Part shown: positions 1-7,715 of the stretch, one piece after another
Layout: each line of letters starts with the position of its first letter
Numbering within the stretch: position 1 is the stretch's first letter
Assembly: GCA_030055575.1 (NCBI GenBank)
Contig: JASFYL010000007.1
Location: 1 to 38,763 of the forward strand
Direction: 5' to 3'
Source of the DNA: Thermoproteota archaeon
Lineage (GTDB): Archaea > Thermoproteota > Methanomethylicia > Methanomethylicales > Methanomethylicaceae
DNA: 38,763 nt
The notes under the pieces: generated by a model
Seen by the model: only the letters and a program-made list of their open reading frames with translations
The model's database searches: none
Told to the model about the DNA's origin: nothing
Program-made: the position numbers and the translations under genes

Positions 1-366
1 AGGAAGAAGGTTTACGCTTGCGCAACGGACAGGAGCTTTGTCTGGCCGAACTGTACGTACATCAAGATCACATGCGGGGATGAACTGATAGGTGAGGACA
101 TTAACGACAAGGAGAGAATCGAGAGGCTGAAGTGTGAAGGGCACCTCATCGCCGGCACGCTGGTATTTTACCGCGACAAGATGCGGCTCTTCAAGGAGAG
201 GAGGGACGAGACGAAGGTCCATATACTCCCTCTCGAGATCCAAGATGTGCATGGAAAGTTCGTTGTAGGTAGCCCATCCCCACCCACAGACCTCTACCTT
301 AAGAAGAGGATGTGCTTAGACACAGAAAACAAGGATCTCGGCACCATCGTAATAGGGGTAGACTGA
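1..366 (+). CDS. C-terminal part of an unrecognised protein (cut by window start)
   Basis: The frame is open from base 1 to a TGA at 364-366, giving 121 residues; the ORF track lists only the part after an internal Met. The true start is probably outside the window. The fragment is mixed alpha/beta-like in composition, has four cysteines spread along it (for example in the VYACATD and IKITCGD stretches) and no membrane segment. I do not recognise the family. It is followed after about 90 bases by the ACT-domain gene, which has its own TATA-like box, so the two are probably separate transcription units. Confidence 0.6.
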   Translation, partial: RKKVYACATDRSFVWPNCTYIKITCGDELIGEDINDKERIERLKCEGHLIAGTLVFYRDKMRLFKERRDETKVHILPLEIQDVHGKFVVGSPSPPTDLYLKKRMCLDTENKDLGTIVIGVD

Positions 367-421
367 TTAATAAGACTGCCCTCAACTTCCCTAAGGACGA
401 TGCTCAGCGCGAGCAATAAGC

Positions 422-430
422 AAATATAAG
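422..430 (+). promoter_or_regulatory. TATA-like box for the ACT-domain regulator gene
   Basis: AAATATAAG lies about 25-35 bases before the candidate GTG (455) and ATG (464) starts, the spacing expected for an archaeal TATA box and a very short or absent leader. No good ribosome-binding site is visible. Confidence 0.4.
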
Positions 431-463
431 ATTTTATGAACATACTTATGCATAGTGGTAGCT

Positions 464-967
464 ATGTGGATAGAGATCACCAAGTTCTTTGAGGGGGCAC
501 CTGCAAAATTAAAGGTAGCCAAGCTCATGGTCGAGCTAGGATTCAGCATTAACGAGAAGGGCAGGGTCGTCTGCGGTAACGTCGAGATCGCCGATGTGGA
601 TCTTGCCAGGGCGGCAGACACGGATAGGAGGGTCGTAAGGCAGACTGTGGAAGAGATCATGAACGATCAGTTTATGAGAAAGATCTTTACCGGGATCAAG
701 CCTGCTGGGAGCTTCCTCAAAGACATCGCGCCAACACTCGGCTACGGCGTTGTCGAGATCAGGGCGCAGTCGAACGCTGTGGGAATCATCTCGCAGGCAA
801 CGAAATACATCGCGGACGCAGGCATCTCAATAAGACAAATACTGGCAGAGGATCCCGAGCTTAACCCGGACCCGAAGCTGATGATAATAACAGAGAAGAA
901 GGTACCTGGAGAGGTCATATCAAAGATACTCACGATCCCTACGGTGACGAAGGTAAGCCTGAGTTGA
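464..967 (+). CDS. ACT-domain protein, predicted regulator of amino-acid metabolism
   Basis: A protein of about 167 residues. The N-terminal part (KLKVAKLMVELGFSI, then DVDLARAADTDRRVVRQTVEEI) looks like a helix-turn-helix, and the C-terminal ~75 residues (GYGVVEIRAQSNAVGIISQATKYIADAGISIRQI) look like an ACT ligand-binding domain. This HTH-ACT architecture is known in archaea as a predicted regulator of amino-acid metabolism (COG2150-like). It probably senses an amino acid and controls biosynthetic genes; the convergent trpB2 neighbour fits this theme but does not prove a link. ATG 464 is preferred because MWIEITKFF gives the compact domain start; GTG 455 adds three residues and would suit a leaderless transcript. 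Confidence 0.75.
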   Translation: MWIEITKFFEGAPAKLKVAKLMVELGFSINEKGRVVCGNVEIADVDLARAADTDRRVVRQTVEEIMNDQFMRKIFTGIKPAGSFLKDIAPTLGYGVVEIRAQSNAVGIISQATKYIADAGISIRQILAEDPELNPDPKLMIITEKKVPGEVISKILTIPTVTKVSLS

Positions 968-1017
968 AAGATCGCTGGACCATAAAGAGTGGAAAGGGAG
1001 TAAGAAAAAGGGAAAGT

Positions 1018-2370
1018 TCACGAAATCCTTAATGGGATACCGTCGAAGTTTATTGAGACTGCATCACAGTTTACTACCCTTCCGCTTATGTATTCGGCGT
1101 ATCCACCAAGGTCGAGAAGGCCGTGACCGCTCATGTTGAAGAGGATCACCTTCTTTTCCTTGCAGCTCCTGGCGATGTTTATTGCAGAGAGGACTGCGTG
1201 GGCGCTTTCGGGCGCAGGTACGATCCCCTCGCACCTAGAGAAGATCTTTCCGGCTTCGAAGACTTCGCGCTGCTTTGCAGCAACAGGTTTGATGATAGAA
1301 TTCTTGACTAGGATGCTCATCGAATATGCCTTACCATGGTATCTTAGACCTCCTGCGTGTATTGGGGGGGTAACGAAGTTGTGCCCAACAGTGTACATCG
1401 GGAAGAGGGGAGTCATGCCGGCTGTGTCGCCATAGTCGTAAGCGTAGATCCCCCGGGTAAACGAGGGAACTGCCTCGGGCTCGACCGATATGAACTCCGT
1501 GTCGGACTTGCCCATCAACCTTTCCCTTATGAATGGATAAGACAGGCCTGCGTAGTTGCTACCTCCTCCAACGCACCCGATCACGTAGTCCGGTTTCCTG
1601 TCGATCAGCTCCATCTGTCTTATGGCCTCTTGCCCTATCACCGTCTGGTGGAGCAGGACGAAGTTAGTCACTGAACCAAGGGAGTACTTCGAGAGGGGAT
1701 CCTTCCGCACGGTCTCGATTGCCTCGCTTATTGCGATTCCTAGGCTTCCAGGGTGGTTCGGAGACTCTGCGAGGATCTTTCTGCCGAATTCGGTGACCGT
1801 GCTGGGAGATGCGTGCACCTCTGACCCGTACAGCTCCATCAGAACCCTCCTGTAGGGCTTCTGATCGTGAGAGGCCCTAGTCATGAATACAGTGCACCTG
1901 AGGTCGAACATGGCGCATGCCAGGGAGAGGGCTGAACCCCACTGCCCTGCGCCTGTTTCAGTAACTAGGCGCTCAACCCCCTCGTTCTTGTTGTAGTAAG
2001 CCTGTGCGATGGCGGTATTGCCCTTGTGGCTCCCTACGGGGGAAATCCCCTCGTATTTGTAGTATATCTCCGCAGGCGTCTTCAGGTATTCCTCGAGTCG
2101 CTTTGCCCTTATTAAGGGAGTTGGTCTTGCCATCTTGGCGTATATCTCCCTGACCTCATTGGGTATCGCAATATACCTTTCGGATGAGATCTCCTGATGT
2201 ATCAGGCTCTTGGGGAAGAACCAGAGCGAATCCAGACCCGCAGGCTTCTTTGTCTTCGGATCCAGCGGCGGAGGACATGGCTCAGGGAGATCCGGAACAA
2301 TGTTATACCAATACTTCGGTATCTCGTCAGTGGGCAGGTCTACTCGAATGCCCTTACCAAAAACTGTCAC
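1018..2370 (-). CDS. trpB2: Tryptophan synthase beta-like protein, TrpB2 type
   Basis: A 450-residue PLP-dependent enzyme of the TrpB2 subgroup. It condenses indole with L-serine (or O-phosphoserine in some archaea) to make tryptophan. The PLP-lysine motif is visible as GSHKGNTA near residue 115, with the PTPL segment before it, the [10 protein letters not shown] substrate loop, and the glycine-rich phosphate-binding loop VGGGSN near residue 270. The extended N-terminus (about 80 residues before the PTPL motif) is typical of TrpB2 rather than TrpB1. No trpA or other trp gene is adjacent, which is usual for TrpB2 as an indole-salvage or standalone enzyme. The start is GTG, preceded by GGTGA; a TATA-like TTTAAATATT lies at about 2411-2420 on this strand. 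Confidence 0.93.
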   Translation of the reverse strand: MTVFGKGIRVDLPTDEIPKYWYNIVPDLPEPCPPPLDPKTKKPAGLDSLWFFPKSLIHQEISSERYIAIPNEVREIYAKMARPTPLIRAKRLEEYLKTPAEIYYKYEGISPVGSHKGNTAIAQAYYNKNEGVERLVTETGAGQWGSALSLACAMFDLRCTVFMTRASHDQKPYRRVLMELYGSEVHASPSTVTEFGRKILAESPNHPGSLGIAISEAIETVRKDPLSKYSLGSVTNFVLLHQTVIGQEAIRQMELIDRKPDYVIGCVGGGSNYAGLSYPFIRERLMGKSDTEFISVEPEAVPSFTRGIYAYDYGDTAGMTPLFPMYTVGHNFVTPPIHAGGLRYHGKAYSMSILVKNSIIKPVAAKQREVFEAGKIFSRCEGIVPAPESAHAVLSAINIARSCKEKKVILFNMSGHGLLDLGGYAEYISGRVVNCDAVSINFDGIPLRIS

Positions 2371-2400
2371 CCATTTTTTTCACCAATGATTTTATTGGAT

Positions 2401-2420
2401 GATAAATACAAATATTTAAA
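2401..2420. promoter_or_regulatory. AT-rich promoter region between trpB2 and the HTH gene
   Basis: GATAAATACAAATATTTAAA contains near-symmetric TATA-like elements readable on both strands. On the minus strand they sit 35-50 bases before the trpB2 GTG. The divergent HTH gene starts about 100 bases away, so a promoter here would leave it a long leader; its own promoter may be nearer (2480s). Confidence 0.35.
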
Positions 2421-2518
2421 CCTTTATGGATAAAATTGTACATCAAATGGGGCAGAGAGGTGAGCGTCGCTAAGGAAAAGGCATATCTATCAGACCATGG
2501 ACTATCAGGCGAAGGGTC

Positions 2519-2848
2519 ATGGAACGTAACGCTCCCCTCAAGCGGATCCTATATTGGCTGATAGCTGGTACGCGAGGAGGGGAGTCCAGGGCGAGGGTGA
2601 TAATCTCGCTTAAAGAGATGCCCAAGAATGCCAACATGCTCGCGGAGTCCCTGGGAATGGAGTACAAGAACGTCAGGCACCACCTCGACGTGTTGGTTCA
2701 GAACGGGCTCGTCACAACCGTTGGGGAAGGGTACGGTATGACTTATTTCTTGAGTAATGAACTAGAGGGGAACTATAAGGTCTTTGAGGAGATCTGGGAG
2801 AAAATTGGGAAAAGCCGTAAAAGGCTCCAAGGCAGGAGGGGAAAATGA
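2519..2848 (+). CDS. Winged helix-turn-helix regulator (ArsR-like)
   Basis: A 109-residue DNA-binding protein with a clear winged-helix core: ARVIISLKEMPKNANMLAESLGMEYKNVRHHLDVLVQNGLV, where the recognition helix is YKNVRHHLDVL, followed by the wing (TTVGEGYGMTYFLS). This matches the archaeal ArsR-like family that pairs with small membrane proteins. The basic C-terminal tail (KSRKRLQGRRGK) may help DNA contact. The stop codon overlaps the ATG of the next gene, so the two are translationally coupled, suggesting a regulator and its membrane partner or target. The inducer is not visible; there is no obvious metal-binding cysteine cluster. Confidence 0.8.
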   Translation: MERNAPLKRILYWLIAGTRGGESRARVIISLKEMPKNANMLAESLGMEYKNVRHHLDVLVQNGLVTTVGEGYGMTYFLSNELEGNYKVFEEIWEKIGKSRKRLQGRRGK

Positions 2849-3270
2849 TTATGAAGGGTATATCCACACTAGCAGTGGCAGCTCTGTTGGTTCTATTCCT
2901 TGTTCAGACAGCATTTCCAGTTGTGGAAGGCGATCAAGGTGGAGGAGGGCAGGGGCAGGGGAGAATACGCCACGAGGGCAGCGATATGGAGTTATATTAT
3001 ACGATCCAGACAGCCTTGTCCTTCGCTAACTCCGTCCTGTCAACGCTTCTCCTTGGAGCATATCTAGATACCTACAGAAGGATAAGGTCAGAGATCTCAC
3101 TTTCTCTGGTAGTAGTTTCGATCGTCTTCCTTTTTCATTCTTTGGCATCCAACCCACTGCTCCACAGCGCCTTCGGTTTCGGGGGATATGGTCTGGGACC
3201 GTTCGCTATGCTCCCAGAGCTCTTCAGTTTCGTCGCCCTATCGATACTTGTATACATAAGCATGAAGTAG
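2845..3270 (+). CDS. Small membrane protein paired with HTH regulator (DUF7521-like)
   Basis: A 141-residue protein with an N-terminal hydrophobic segment (residues ~6-26, possibly a signal peptide ending near PVVEG), a glycine/glutamine-rich linker, then three hydrophobic helices: one in the region of ALSFANSVLSTLLLGAYL, then SLVVVSIVFLFHSLA, and the C-terminal LFSFVALSILVYISM. The start overlaps the upstream HTH stop by four bases (ATGA) behind a GGAGGGG ribosome site; ATG 2851 is an alternative. HTH plus three-helix membrane protein pairs are common in archaea (DUF7521-like in haloarchaea); the role is unknown. It may sense membrane or envelope state for the regulator, which is inference from adjacency only. 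Confidence 0.65.
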   Translation: MIMKGISTLAVAALLVLFLVQTAFPVVEGDQGGGGQGQGRIRHEGSDMELYYTIQTALSFANSVLSTLLLGAYLDTYRRIRSEISLSLVVVSIVFLFHSLASNPLLHSAFGFGGYGLGPFAMLPELFSFVALSILVYISMK

Positions 3271-3286
3271 ATTTTGGGGAAAATTT

Positions 3287-3310
3287 GGGGGTTACTTGGT
3301 AACAAACCCG
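3287..3310. other. Small inverted repeat after the membrane-protein gene
   Basis: GTTAC-TTG-GTAAC (3291-3303) can alternatively pair as GGGTT...AACCC with the flanking bases. It lies between the stop of the membrane-protein gene and the start of the secreted-protein gene and could be a 3' end signal or an operator for the latter. Short and unproven. Confidence 0.3.
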
Positions 3311-3357
3311 GAAAAACGATAAACCCTGCCCCGTGAAGTTTTCGATCGGTGACAAAA

Positions 3358-3732
3358 ATGAACAAGAAAAGTGCGATAGTAATAGTGGCTGCAATAATCC
3401 TAGCGGCCATTCCAGTCTCCGCGACACTAGCAACATCTACCTTGCAGATTCCGATGCAGACACAAGTCTCCGAGTACCAGGTACAGCAGACCTGCGACAG
3501 GGACAGGCTTAGGGAACGAGATTGCCTTCGGCTTAACGCATCAGAATGTGACGAAGCGCAGCTACAGATCCAAGACAGAAGCCAAGTCAGGACAGGAGAA
3601 CAATGCATGGAGCGCCTAAATTATGGAAATATGAACCACGGCTGCGAAAACGGAGCTTCATTAGAAGCGATGCACGCGTTTAGGAACGCTCTAAGGAGCA
3701 GGATTGAGTTCGGTGCTGCAGGAGAAAACTAG
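3358..3732 (+). CDS. Small secreted, cysteine-containing hypothetical protein
   Basis: A protein of about 124 residues from ATG 3358; the GTG at 3349 is in frame, but GGTGA there is better read as the ribosome site for the ATG. It begins with a classic signal peptide: a lysine-rich start (MNKKS), a hydrophobic core (AIVIVAAIILAAI) and likely cleavage after PVSATLA. The mature part is polar, rich in Arg, Glu and Gln with five cysteines (TCDRD, RDCLR, SECDE, EQCME, GCENG), suggesting disulphides or metal binding outside the cell. Family not recognised. It follows the HTH/membrane pair in the same direction but with an 87-base gap, so it may have its own promoter. Confidence 0.6.
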   Translation: MNKKSAIVIVAAIILAAIPVSATLATSTLQIPMQTQVSEYQVQQTCDRDRLRERDCLRLNASECDEAQLQIQDRSQVRTGEQCMERLNYGNMNHGCENGASLEAMHAFRNALRSRIEFGAAGEN

Positions 3733-3778
3733 ATCTGACTTCTAATTTTTATATTTATAATTAATTTTTTATTACGCA

Positions 3779-4468
3779 CTAACGCCCCTGATCCCGCAGC
3801 GCCAATGCGAGGTCGAGCAGAGCTCCCCTTCGGTCTTTAGCCTTGACAATCCCAGATGCCAAGAGTACCCCTTCGGTCCCTAGCTTGACAGCAGCAGAAA
3901 CATCCTCCCCGGATGCGATACCTGCGCCACAGAGGACGCGTATGCCCTCATTGACGCGCTTCACTAGTTCTACGGATCCTTCGACAACCTCTGGTTTGGC
4001 TTTCGAGACAGGTATCCCGCTCCCTATAAGCTCGGGGGGCTCGACGGCAACCATTTCTGGAGCAAAACTAGCCACCGCCCTGCCCGCGAGCGGGGTATTC
4101 GCGCACACACATGTGCTGATGCCAAGGGAAGAACACCGCTTCACGGCATCTTCGATTAGATCCAGGCGCATCCTCCGCTCCGAGTGGTTAATAATAGCTC
4201 CAGAAACCCCGGCTTCCTTCAGAGACTCGGGCGCGATTGCGCCTGTGTATGCCCCCGGCGGATCTGGATCGACATGCTGCGCAAAGACAGGTATTCCAAC
4301 ATTGGGTGCAACCCTGAATAGATCCACTGTATGCGGTGCCACGGCTATGCAGACCCCAGTCTCCTCCGAAACCTCCTCTGCAATCCTCGCTAGCTCAAGA
4401 CCCCTATTACCCATGGACTCGATGTAAGTCTTGAAGTTTATCAGGATAAGCGGGAAACGAATTGACAA
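3779..4468 (-). CDS. tpiA: Triosephosphate isomerase (archaeal type)
   Basis: Interconverts dihydroxyacetone phosphate and glyceraldehyde 3-phosphate in glycolysis and gluconeogenesis. Visible family motifs are INFKTY with the substrate lysine near the N-terminus, the catalytic histidine in INHSERR, the catalytic glutamate in VAVEPPELIG, and the phosphate-binding GAGI and LLASGIV loops near the C-terminus. At about 229 residues it has the short archaeal length. The ORF track begins at TTG 4504 with no ribosome site; I prefer TTG 4468 because GGGGAG lies just upstream and the protein then begins directly before the first beta strand. The promoter is probably in the AT-rich stretch near 4500-4515. 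The next gene upstream is transcribed the same way. Confidence 0.93.
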   Translation of the reverse strand: MSIRFPLILINFKTYIESMGNRGLELARIAEEVSEETGVCIAVAPHTVDLFRVAPNVGIPVFAQHVDPDPPGAYTGAIAPESLKEAGVSGAIINHSERRMRLDLIEDAVKRCSSLGISTCVCANTPLAGRAVASFAPEMVAVEPPELIGSGIPVSKAKPEVVEGSVELVKRVNEGIRVLCGAGIASGEDVSAAVKLGTEGVLLASGIVKAKDRRGALLDLALALRDQGR

Positions 4469-4537
4469 AAGACATACTCCCCTTGGGTCGGTCTGAAGAA
4501 CCAAAAAATAATAGAGGATGGTGATTGCGTATCTTCT

Positions 4538-4834
4538 TTACTTGTCCTCCTTCTTCTCTTCTGTGGGTTTGGCTTCCGAGTCTGCAGCCGCCTTCTCTGC
4601 GGTCTCTGAAAGCTCCGGGATCTCTTCAAGAGGTTTTGGAGGCGGTGTCGTTGCCATCGTGTAACCGATCCAACCTGCGATGCCTAGCACTGCCAAAACC
4701 ATCACAAGAACCGGAAGCACTATCGCCCACCAACTCCACTCGGTGAAGAAAAGCCACCACAGATACACCACTATGAGCGCTACCGATGCGACAAGTATTC
4801 CTGCGCCTATTGCCTGATCCTTTGACACGAACAA
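4538..4834 (-). CDS. Small two-helix membrane protein of unknown function
   Basis: A 98-residue protein with two strong transmembrane segments (AGILVASVALIVVYLWWLFF and WAIVLPVLVMVLAVLGIAGWIGY) followed by a charged tail of ~35 residues rich in Glu, Lys, Ala and Pro that should face the cytoplasm or lie free. The aromatic/Trp cluster between the helices suggests a short interfacial loop. I cannot assign a function; similar small membrane proteins occur in many archaeal genomes. It is divergent from nadE, and the AT-rich region 4855-4890 probably holds both promoters. Confidence 0.65.
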   Translation of the reverse strand: MFVSKDQAIGAGILVASVALIVVYLWWLFFTEWSWWAIVLPVLVMVLAVLGIAGWIGYTMATTPPPKPLEEIPELSETAEKAAADSEAKPTEEKKEDK

Positions 4835-4875
4835 ACGCCCCTTTGTTTCAATACAGGATGTTCACCGTAATTTAA

Positions 4876-4887
4876 GCTTTTATATAC
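4876..4887 (+). promoter_or_regulatory. TATA-like box for nadE
   Basis: GCTTTTATATAC lies about 35-45 bases upstream of the nadE ATG at 4921, matching an archaeal TATA box with a short leader. Confidence 0.45.
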
Positions 4888-4920
4888 ACGCTAAGGGGGT
4901 ATTAATTCGGTCGATGAGCG

Positions 4921-5718
4921 ATGGTCCAATGTACCTCCCTTGGGTCCGACTGCGAGCTACTTGCCTCTGAGATATGCCGCTTCATTAGGAGAAAGGTGGG
5001 TGGTAGAAGGGCGGTGTTGGGGCTTAGCGGCGGGATAGACTCGGCAGTTACAGCCAAGCTAGCGGTCAAGGCACTCGGAAGCGAGAGAGTGCTAGCACTG
5101 ATAATGCCTGACTTGGCATCTACTCCACTCGAGGACGTGACCGATGCTAGAACCCTGGCAGACGAGATTGGGATAGGTTACAGGGTAATTGACATAACTG
5201 GGGTGGCAAAGAGCCTTGTCGATCTGGTATCTGGAACTGATGTGCGAAGAGATAAGGTGGCAGAGGGGAACACTAGGGCTAGGCTGCGGATGACAATCAT
5301 GTATTATATCGCAAACTCAGAGAACAGGATTGTGATCGGGAGCGGGGACAGGAGTGAGCTCCTGATAGGATACTTCACGAAGTATGGCGATGGCGGTGTT
5401 GACCTGCTACCACTCGGATGCCTCTACAAGACCCAAGTCAGGGAATTGGCGAGATGGATCGGAATACCTCAAAGAATCGTCGAGAAGGAGAGCTCGCCCA
5501 GGCTCTGGCCTGGTCAGACTGCCGAGGGAGAGCTGGGGCTCAGCTATGAAGAGATCGACAGGATCCTCTTCGAACTGATTGACCTGAAGAAAGGAGTGAA
5601 GGAGGCGATAAGGGATCTGGGAGAAGAATACGCAGAGAAGGTGACCAGAGTGGCTTGGATGATCAGGAGGAGCGCACACAAGAGGCGCACTCCACCAGTA
5701 CCGATAATAAAGCGCTGA
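4921..5718 (+). CDS. nadE: NH3-dependent NAD+ synthetase
   Basis: Catalyses the last step of NAD+ synthesis, amidating deamido-NAD+ with ammonia and ATP. The PP-loop ATP pyrophosphatase motif LGLSGGIDSAVTAKLA is at residues ~33-48, followed by the nucleotide-binding GNTRARLRM segment and GSGDRSELLIGYFTKYGDG, which is diagnostic of NadE. The length (265) fits the single-domain ammonia-dependent form with no glutaminase domain. The stop is immediately followed by a GGAGGGG ribosome site for the next gene, so the two are co-transcribed. Confidence 0.95.
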   Translation: MVQCTSLGSDCELLASEICRFIRRKVGGRRAVLGLSGGIDSAVTAKLAVKALGSERVLALIMPDLASTPLEDVTDARTLADEIGIGYRVIDITGVAKSLVDLVSGTDVRRDKVAEGNTRARLRMTIMYYIANSENRIVIGSGDRSELLIGYFTKYGDGGVDLLPLGCLYKTQVRELARWIGIPQRIVEKESSPRLWPGQTAEGELGLSYEEIDRILFELIDLKKGVKEAIRDLGEEYAEKVTRVAWMIRRSAHKRRTPPVPIIKR

Positions 5719-5732
5719 CCGGAGGGGGGCGC

Positions 5733-6317
5733 TTGGAGGGTCCTGAAAGAAACCCGGATAGGGTCAGGGAGGTCTTAGACCAGATCAGGCGCGGGGGGTC
5801 GATAGAGGAGCTTGCATCTGGTCTCCACTGGAAGGACTTTGAGGCGTTCACTGCGCACATCTTCTGCGAAAACGGATTTCTCGTAAAGAGGAACTTCAGG
5901 TTCTCCTCGAACAAGAGGAGGTACGAGATCGACGTGGTCGCGATCGAGAAGCCAAGAGTCTTGCTAGTCGACTGCAAGCACTGGGGCATTAGACCAGGCA
6001 AGTCGAATGGAATCCAGAGGGCCGCGGATCAGCAAAGGCTCAGGAGAGAGAAGTTTGTTGCCAAGCTACCACTCCTTCTGACGAGTGAGACCGCGGAGTG
6101 GAGGACTGCGACCACGATACCACTGCTGGTAACACTATTCCACGAAGGCATATCCGAGAGGTGTGGGACCTACATCGTGCCGGTCTTCAAACTCAACGCA
6201 TTCATAGAGGAGGCGAGGTGCGGTCTCTTCGACTGCGGGAGGGCGTCCGAGATCGTCAGGCTAGACTGTTATCAAGGAACTTCGCCAATTTCCTTGCGAT
6301 CATCACAGCCTTGGTAG
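5733..6317 (+). CDS. PD-(D/E)xK nuclease-like protein (Mrr/restriction-endonuclease fold)
   Basis: A protein of about 194 residues. The segment HWKDFEAFTAHIFCENGFLVKRNF followed by RYEIDVVAIEKPRVLLVDCKHW is the usual signature of restriction-endonuclease-like proteins: a helix with conserved Glu, then D...(D/E)xK, here as EIDVVA and DCK. Such proteins act on DNA, but no modification partner is nearby, so a repair role or an inactive relative is also possible. The ORF track start (5655) lies inside nadE; I prefer TTG 5733, in frame and 6-12 bases after GGAGGGGGG. The 3' end overlaps the convergent thiamine gene by 62 bases, so its last ~20 residues may be poorly conserved. Confidence 0.7.
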   Translation: MEGPERNPDRVREVLDQIRRGGSIEELASGLHWKDFEAFTAHIFCENGFLVKRNFRFSSNKRRYEIDVVAIEKPRVLLVDCKHWGIRPGKSNGIQRAADQQRLRREKFVAKLPLLLTSETAEWRTATTIPLLVTLFHEGISERCGTYIVPVFKLNAFIEEARCGLFDCGRASEIVRLDCYQGTSPISLRSSQPW

Positions 6318-7656
6318 CGACCTCCACCGCATCTCTGCCCAGTATGAGCACCATAGGCTCCTTCCCCCAGTCTCCCTTGTGGAAGATGACATCGGGCACA
6401 TTGCCCGTTGCCTTTATCGCCTCTGAGACCCCCCAAGGAATCGAGGCACCCTCTTTGAACTTCACATCAAGCGGCTCTTTCTCCCTGTCATATGAGGAAG
6501 CTGTATATCCCAAGGATTTCGCAGCCGAGATTACCTCTTCAGAGTATCGGACATTCATGGCAGATCTTACCGTGGGATCGAATTCCATAGCCGAGAGAAC
6601 TGCCCGAGCCACATGTCTTGAAGCCCCAAAAGCTGGGGACGAGGAGGCCTTGAGCCGCCCACCAGCGTTCGAGATCCGTCCTGGGATACCGCAAACAGAC
6701 TCTTCACCAACCACGTACCTATTCGGGAGCGCCATTACCAAGTTGATCTGACACTCGGGTGCCAGAAGGTGCGCGACTTCGGACGACTCGAGTATGCATA
6801 CGCCTTCGGTGACTGAAGTGAGGACTCTGAACCGCTCCGCGTCTATCTCCAAGGCGGAAACCGGATTTACAGAGCCGACGCCCTTACCTATTTTGAGACC
6901 GAATTGGATAGAATGCGATACAAAGACCTTCGCGTGTTTGACAGAGGATTCTAGCGAGCTCCCGAGGGCAAGGTAACTCGCGAGAGCTGCAGAGAAGGTG
7001 CATCCAGTCCCGTGCGTGCACCCAGACTGGATCCGCTCACCTGGATAGAACCTCGGCTTATCGCCCTTAATAAGTAGCACGTCCACAGGATCCCCCGGCA
7101 GGTGCCCCCCCTTTACGACGACTGAACGAGAACCCATATCCAGGATTACGCCGGCAGCTCTGATCATGTCCTCTTGAGAAGAGATCCTGATCCCAGATAG
7201 AGTGGATGCCTCCTCGAGGTTAGGGGTCACGACTTCCGCGCGAGGTATGAGGAGTTCCTTAAGCGCCTTTACTGCCTCCTCTTGGAGGAGAGGGGCGCCT
7301 GACTTTGCAACCATGACTGGATCCACAACCACCTTAAGTCCATGCGCCTCGACTGCTTCTGATACACACCGGACTATTGGCGAGCTTGACAGCATACCAG
7401 TCTTTGCGAAGCGGACACCCAAGTCATCAACTACAGCATCGATCTGCCTCCTGACCATTTCGGGTGGAATCTCGTGAATGCCCATTACCGCAACAGTGTT
7501 TTGTGCGGTCACAGCAGTCAACGCCACAGCCCCATGAACCCCAAGGGATGCAAAGGTCTTGAGGTCTGCCTCGATTCCAGCGCCGCCTCCTGAGTCGGAT
7601 CCCGCTATCGTGAGAACAACAGGTATCGATGCACACTCTGTCATAGTCATCATCAA
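6256..7656 (-). CDS. thiDN: Bifunctional HMP/HMP-phosphate kinase and thiamine-phosphate synthase (ThiD-ThiN fusion)
   Basis: A 466-residue two-domain thiamine enzyme. Residues ~10-265 are Thi[21 protein letters not shown] at the start, [12 protein letters not shown] in the middle, and the [15 protein letters not shown] anion-hole loop near residue 220. Residues ~285-466 are the archaeal ThiN domain, which joins HMP-PP and thiazole phosphate; the GRI...[12 protein letters not shown] stretch keeps the Arg-His pair expected of a catalytic ThiN. It is divergent from a ThiN-domain regulator (next gene), the standard arrangement for autoregulated thiamine synthesis. The start region has several Met codons ([10 protein letters not shown]); any may be used. 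Confidence 0.93.
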   Translation of the reverse strand: MMMTMTECASIPVVLTIAGSDSGGGAGIEADLKTFASLGVHGAVALTAVTAQNTVAVMGIHEIPPEMVRRQIDAVVDDLGVRFAKTGMLSSSPIVRCVSEAVEAHGLKVVVDPVMVAKSGAPLLQEEAVKALKELLIPRAEVVTPNLEEASTLSGIRISSQEDMIRAAGVILDMGSRSVVVKGGHLPGDPVDVLLIKGDKPRFYPGERIQSGCTHGTGCTFSAALASYLALGSSLESSVKHAKVFVSHSIQFGLKIGKGVGSVNPVSALEIDAERFRVLTSVTEGVCILESSEVAHLLAPECQINLVMALPNRYVVGEESVCGIPGRISNAGGRLKASSSPAFGASRHVARAVLSAMEFDPTVRSAMNVRYSEEVISAAKSLGYTASSYDREKEPLDVKFKEGASIPWGVSEAIKATGNVPDVIFHKGDWGKEPMVLILGRDAVEVATKAVMIARKLAKFLDNSLA

Positions 7657-7674
7657 TAGCTATATATGACAGGG

Positions 7675-7715
7675 ATTTATAAACTCTGGATATAATATCA
7701 AAATAAACTCGTTTA
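7675..7715. promoter_or_regulatory. Shared thiDN/thiR control region with candidate operator repeats
   Basis: Only 58 bases separate the divergent starts. ATAAACTC occurs twice in direct orientation (7679-7686 and 7703-7710), 24 bases apart, and the second copy lies in an inverted repeat TAAAC-TC-GTTTA (7704-7715) that reaches the thiR start codon. TATA-like stretches are TTTATAAA (for thiDN) and GGATATAATAT (for thiR). The repeats overlap both promoters, so they are good candidates for the ThiR binding site; this is inference. Confidence 0.5.

Noticed and set aside
3843-4427. 194-codon ORF opposite tpiA
   Set aside because: Shadow of the well-supported triosephosphate isomerase gene; Ser/Thr/Pro-rich antisense composition.
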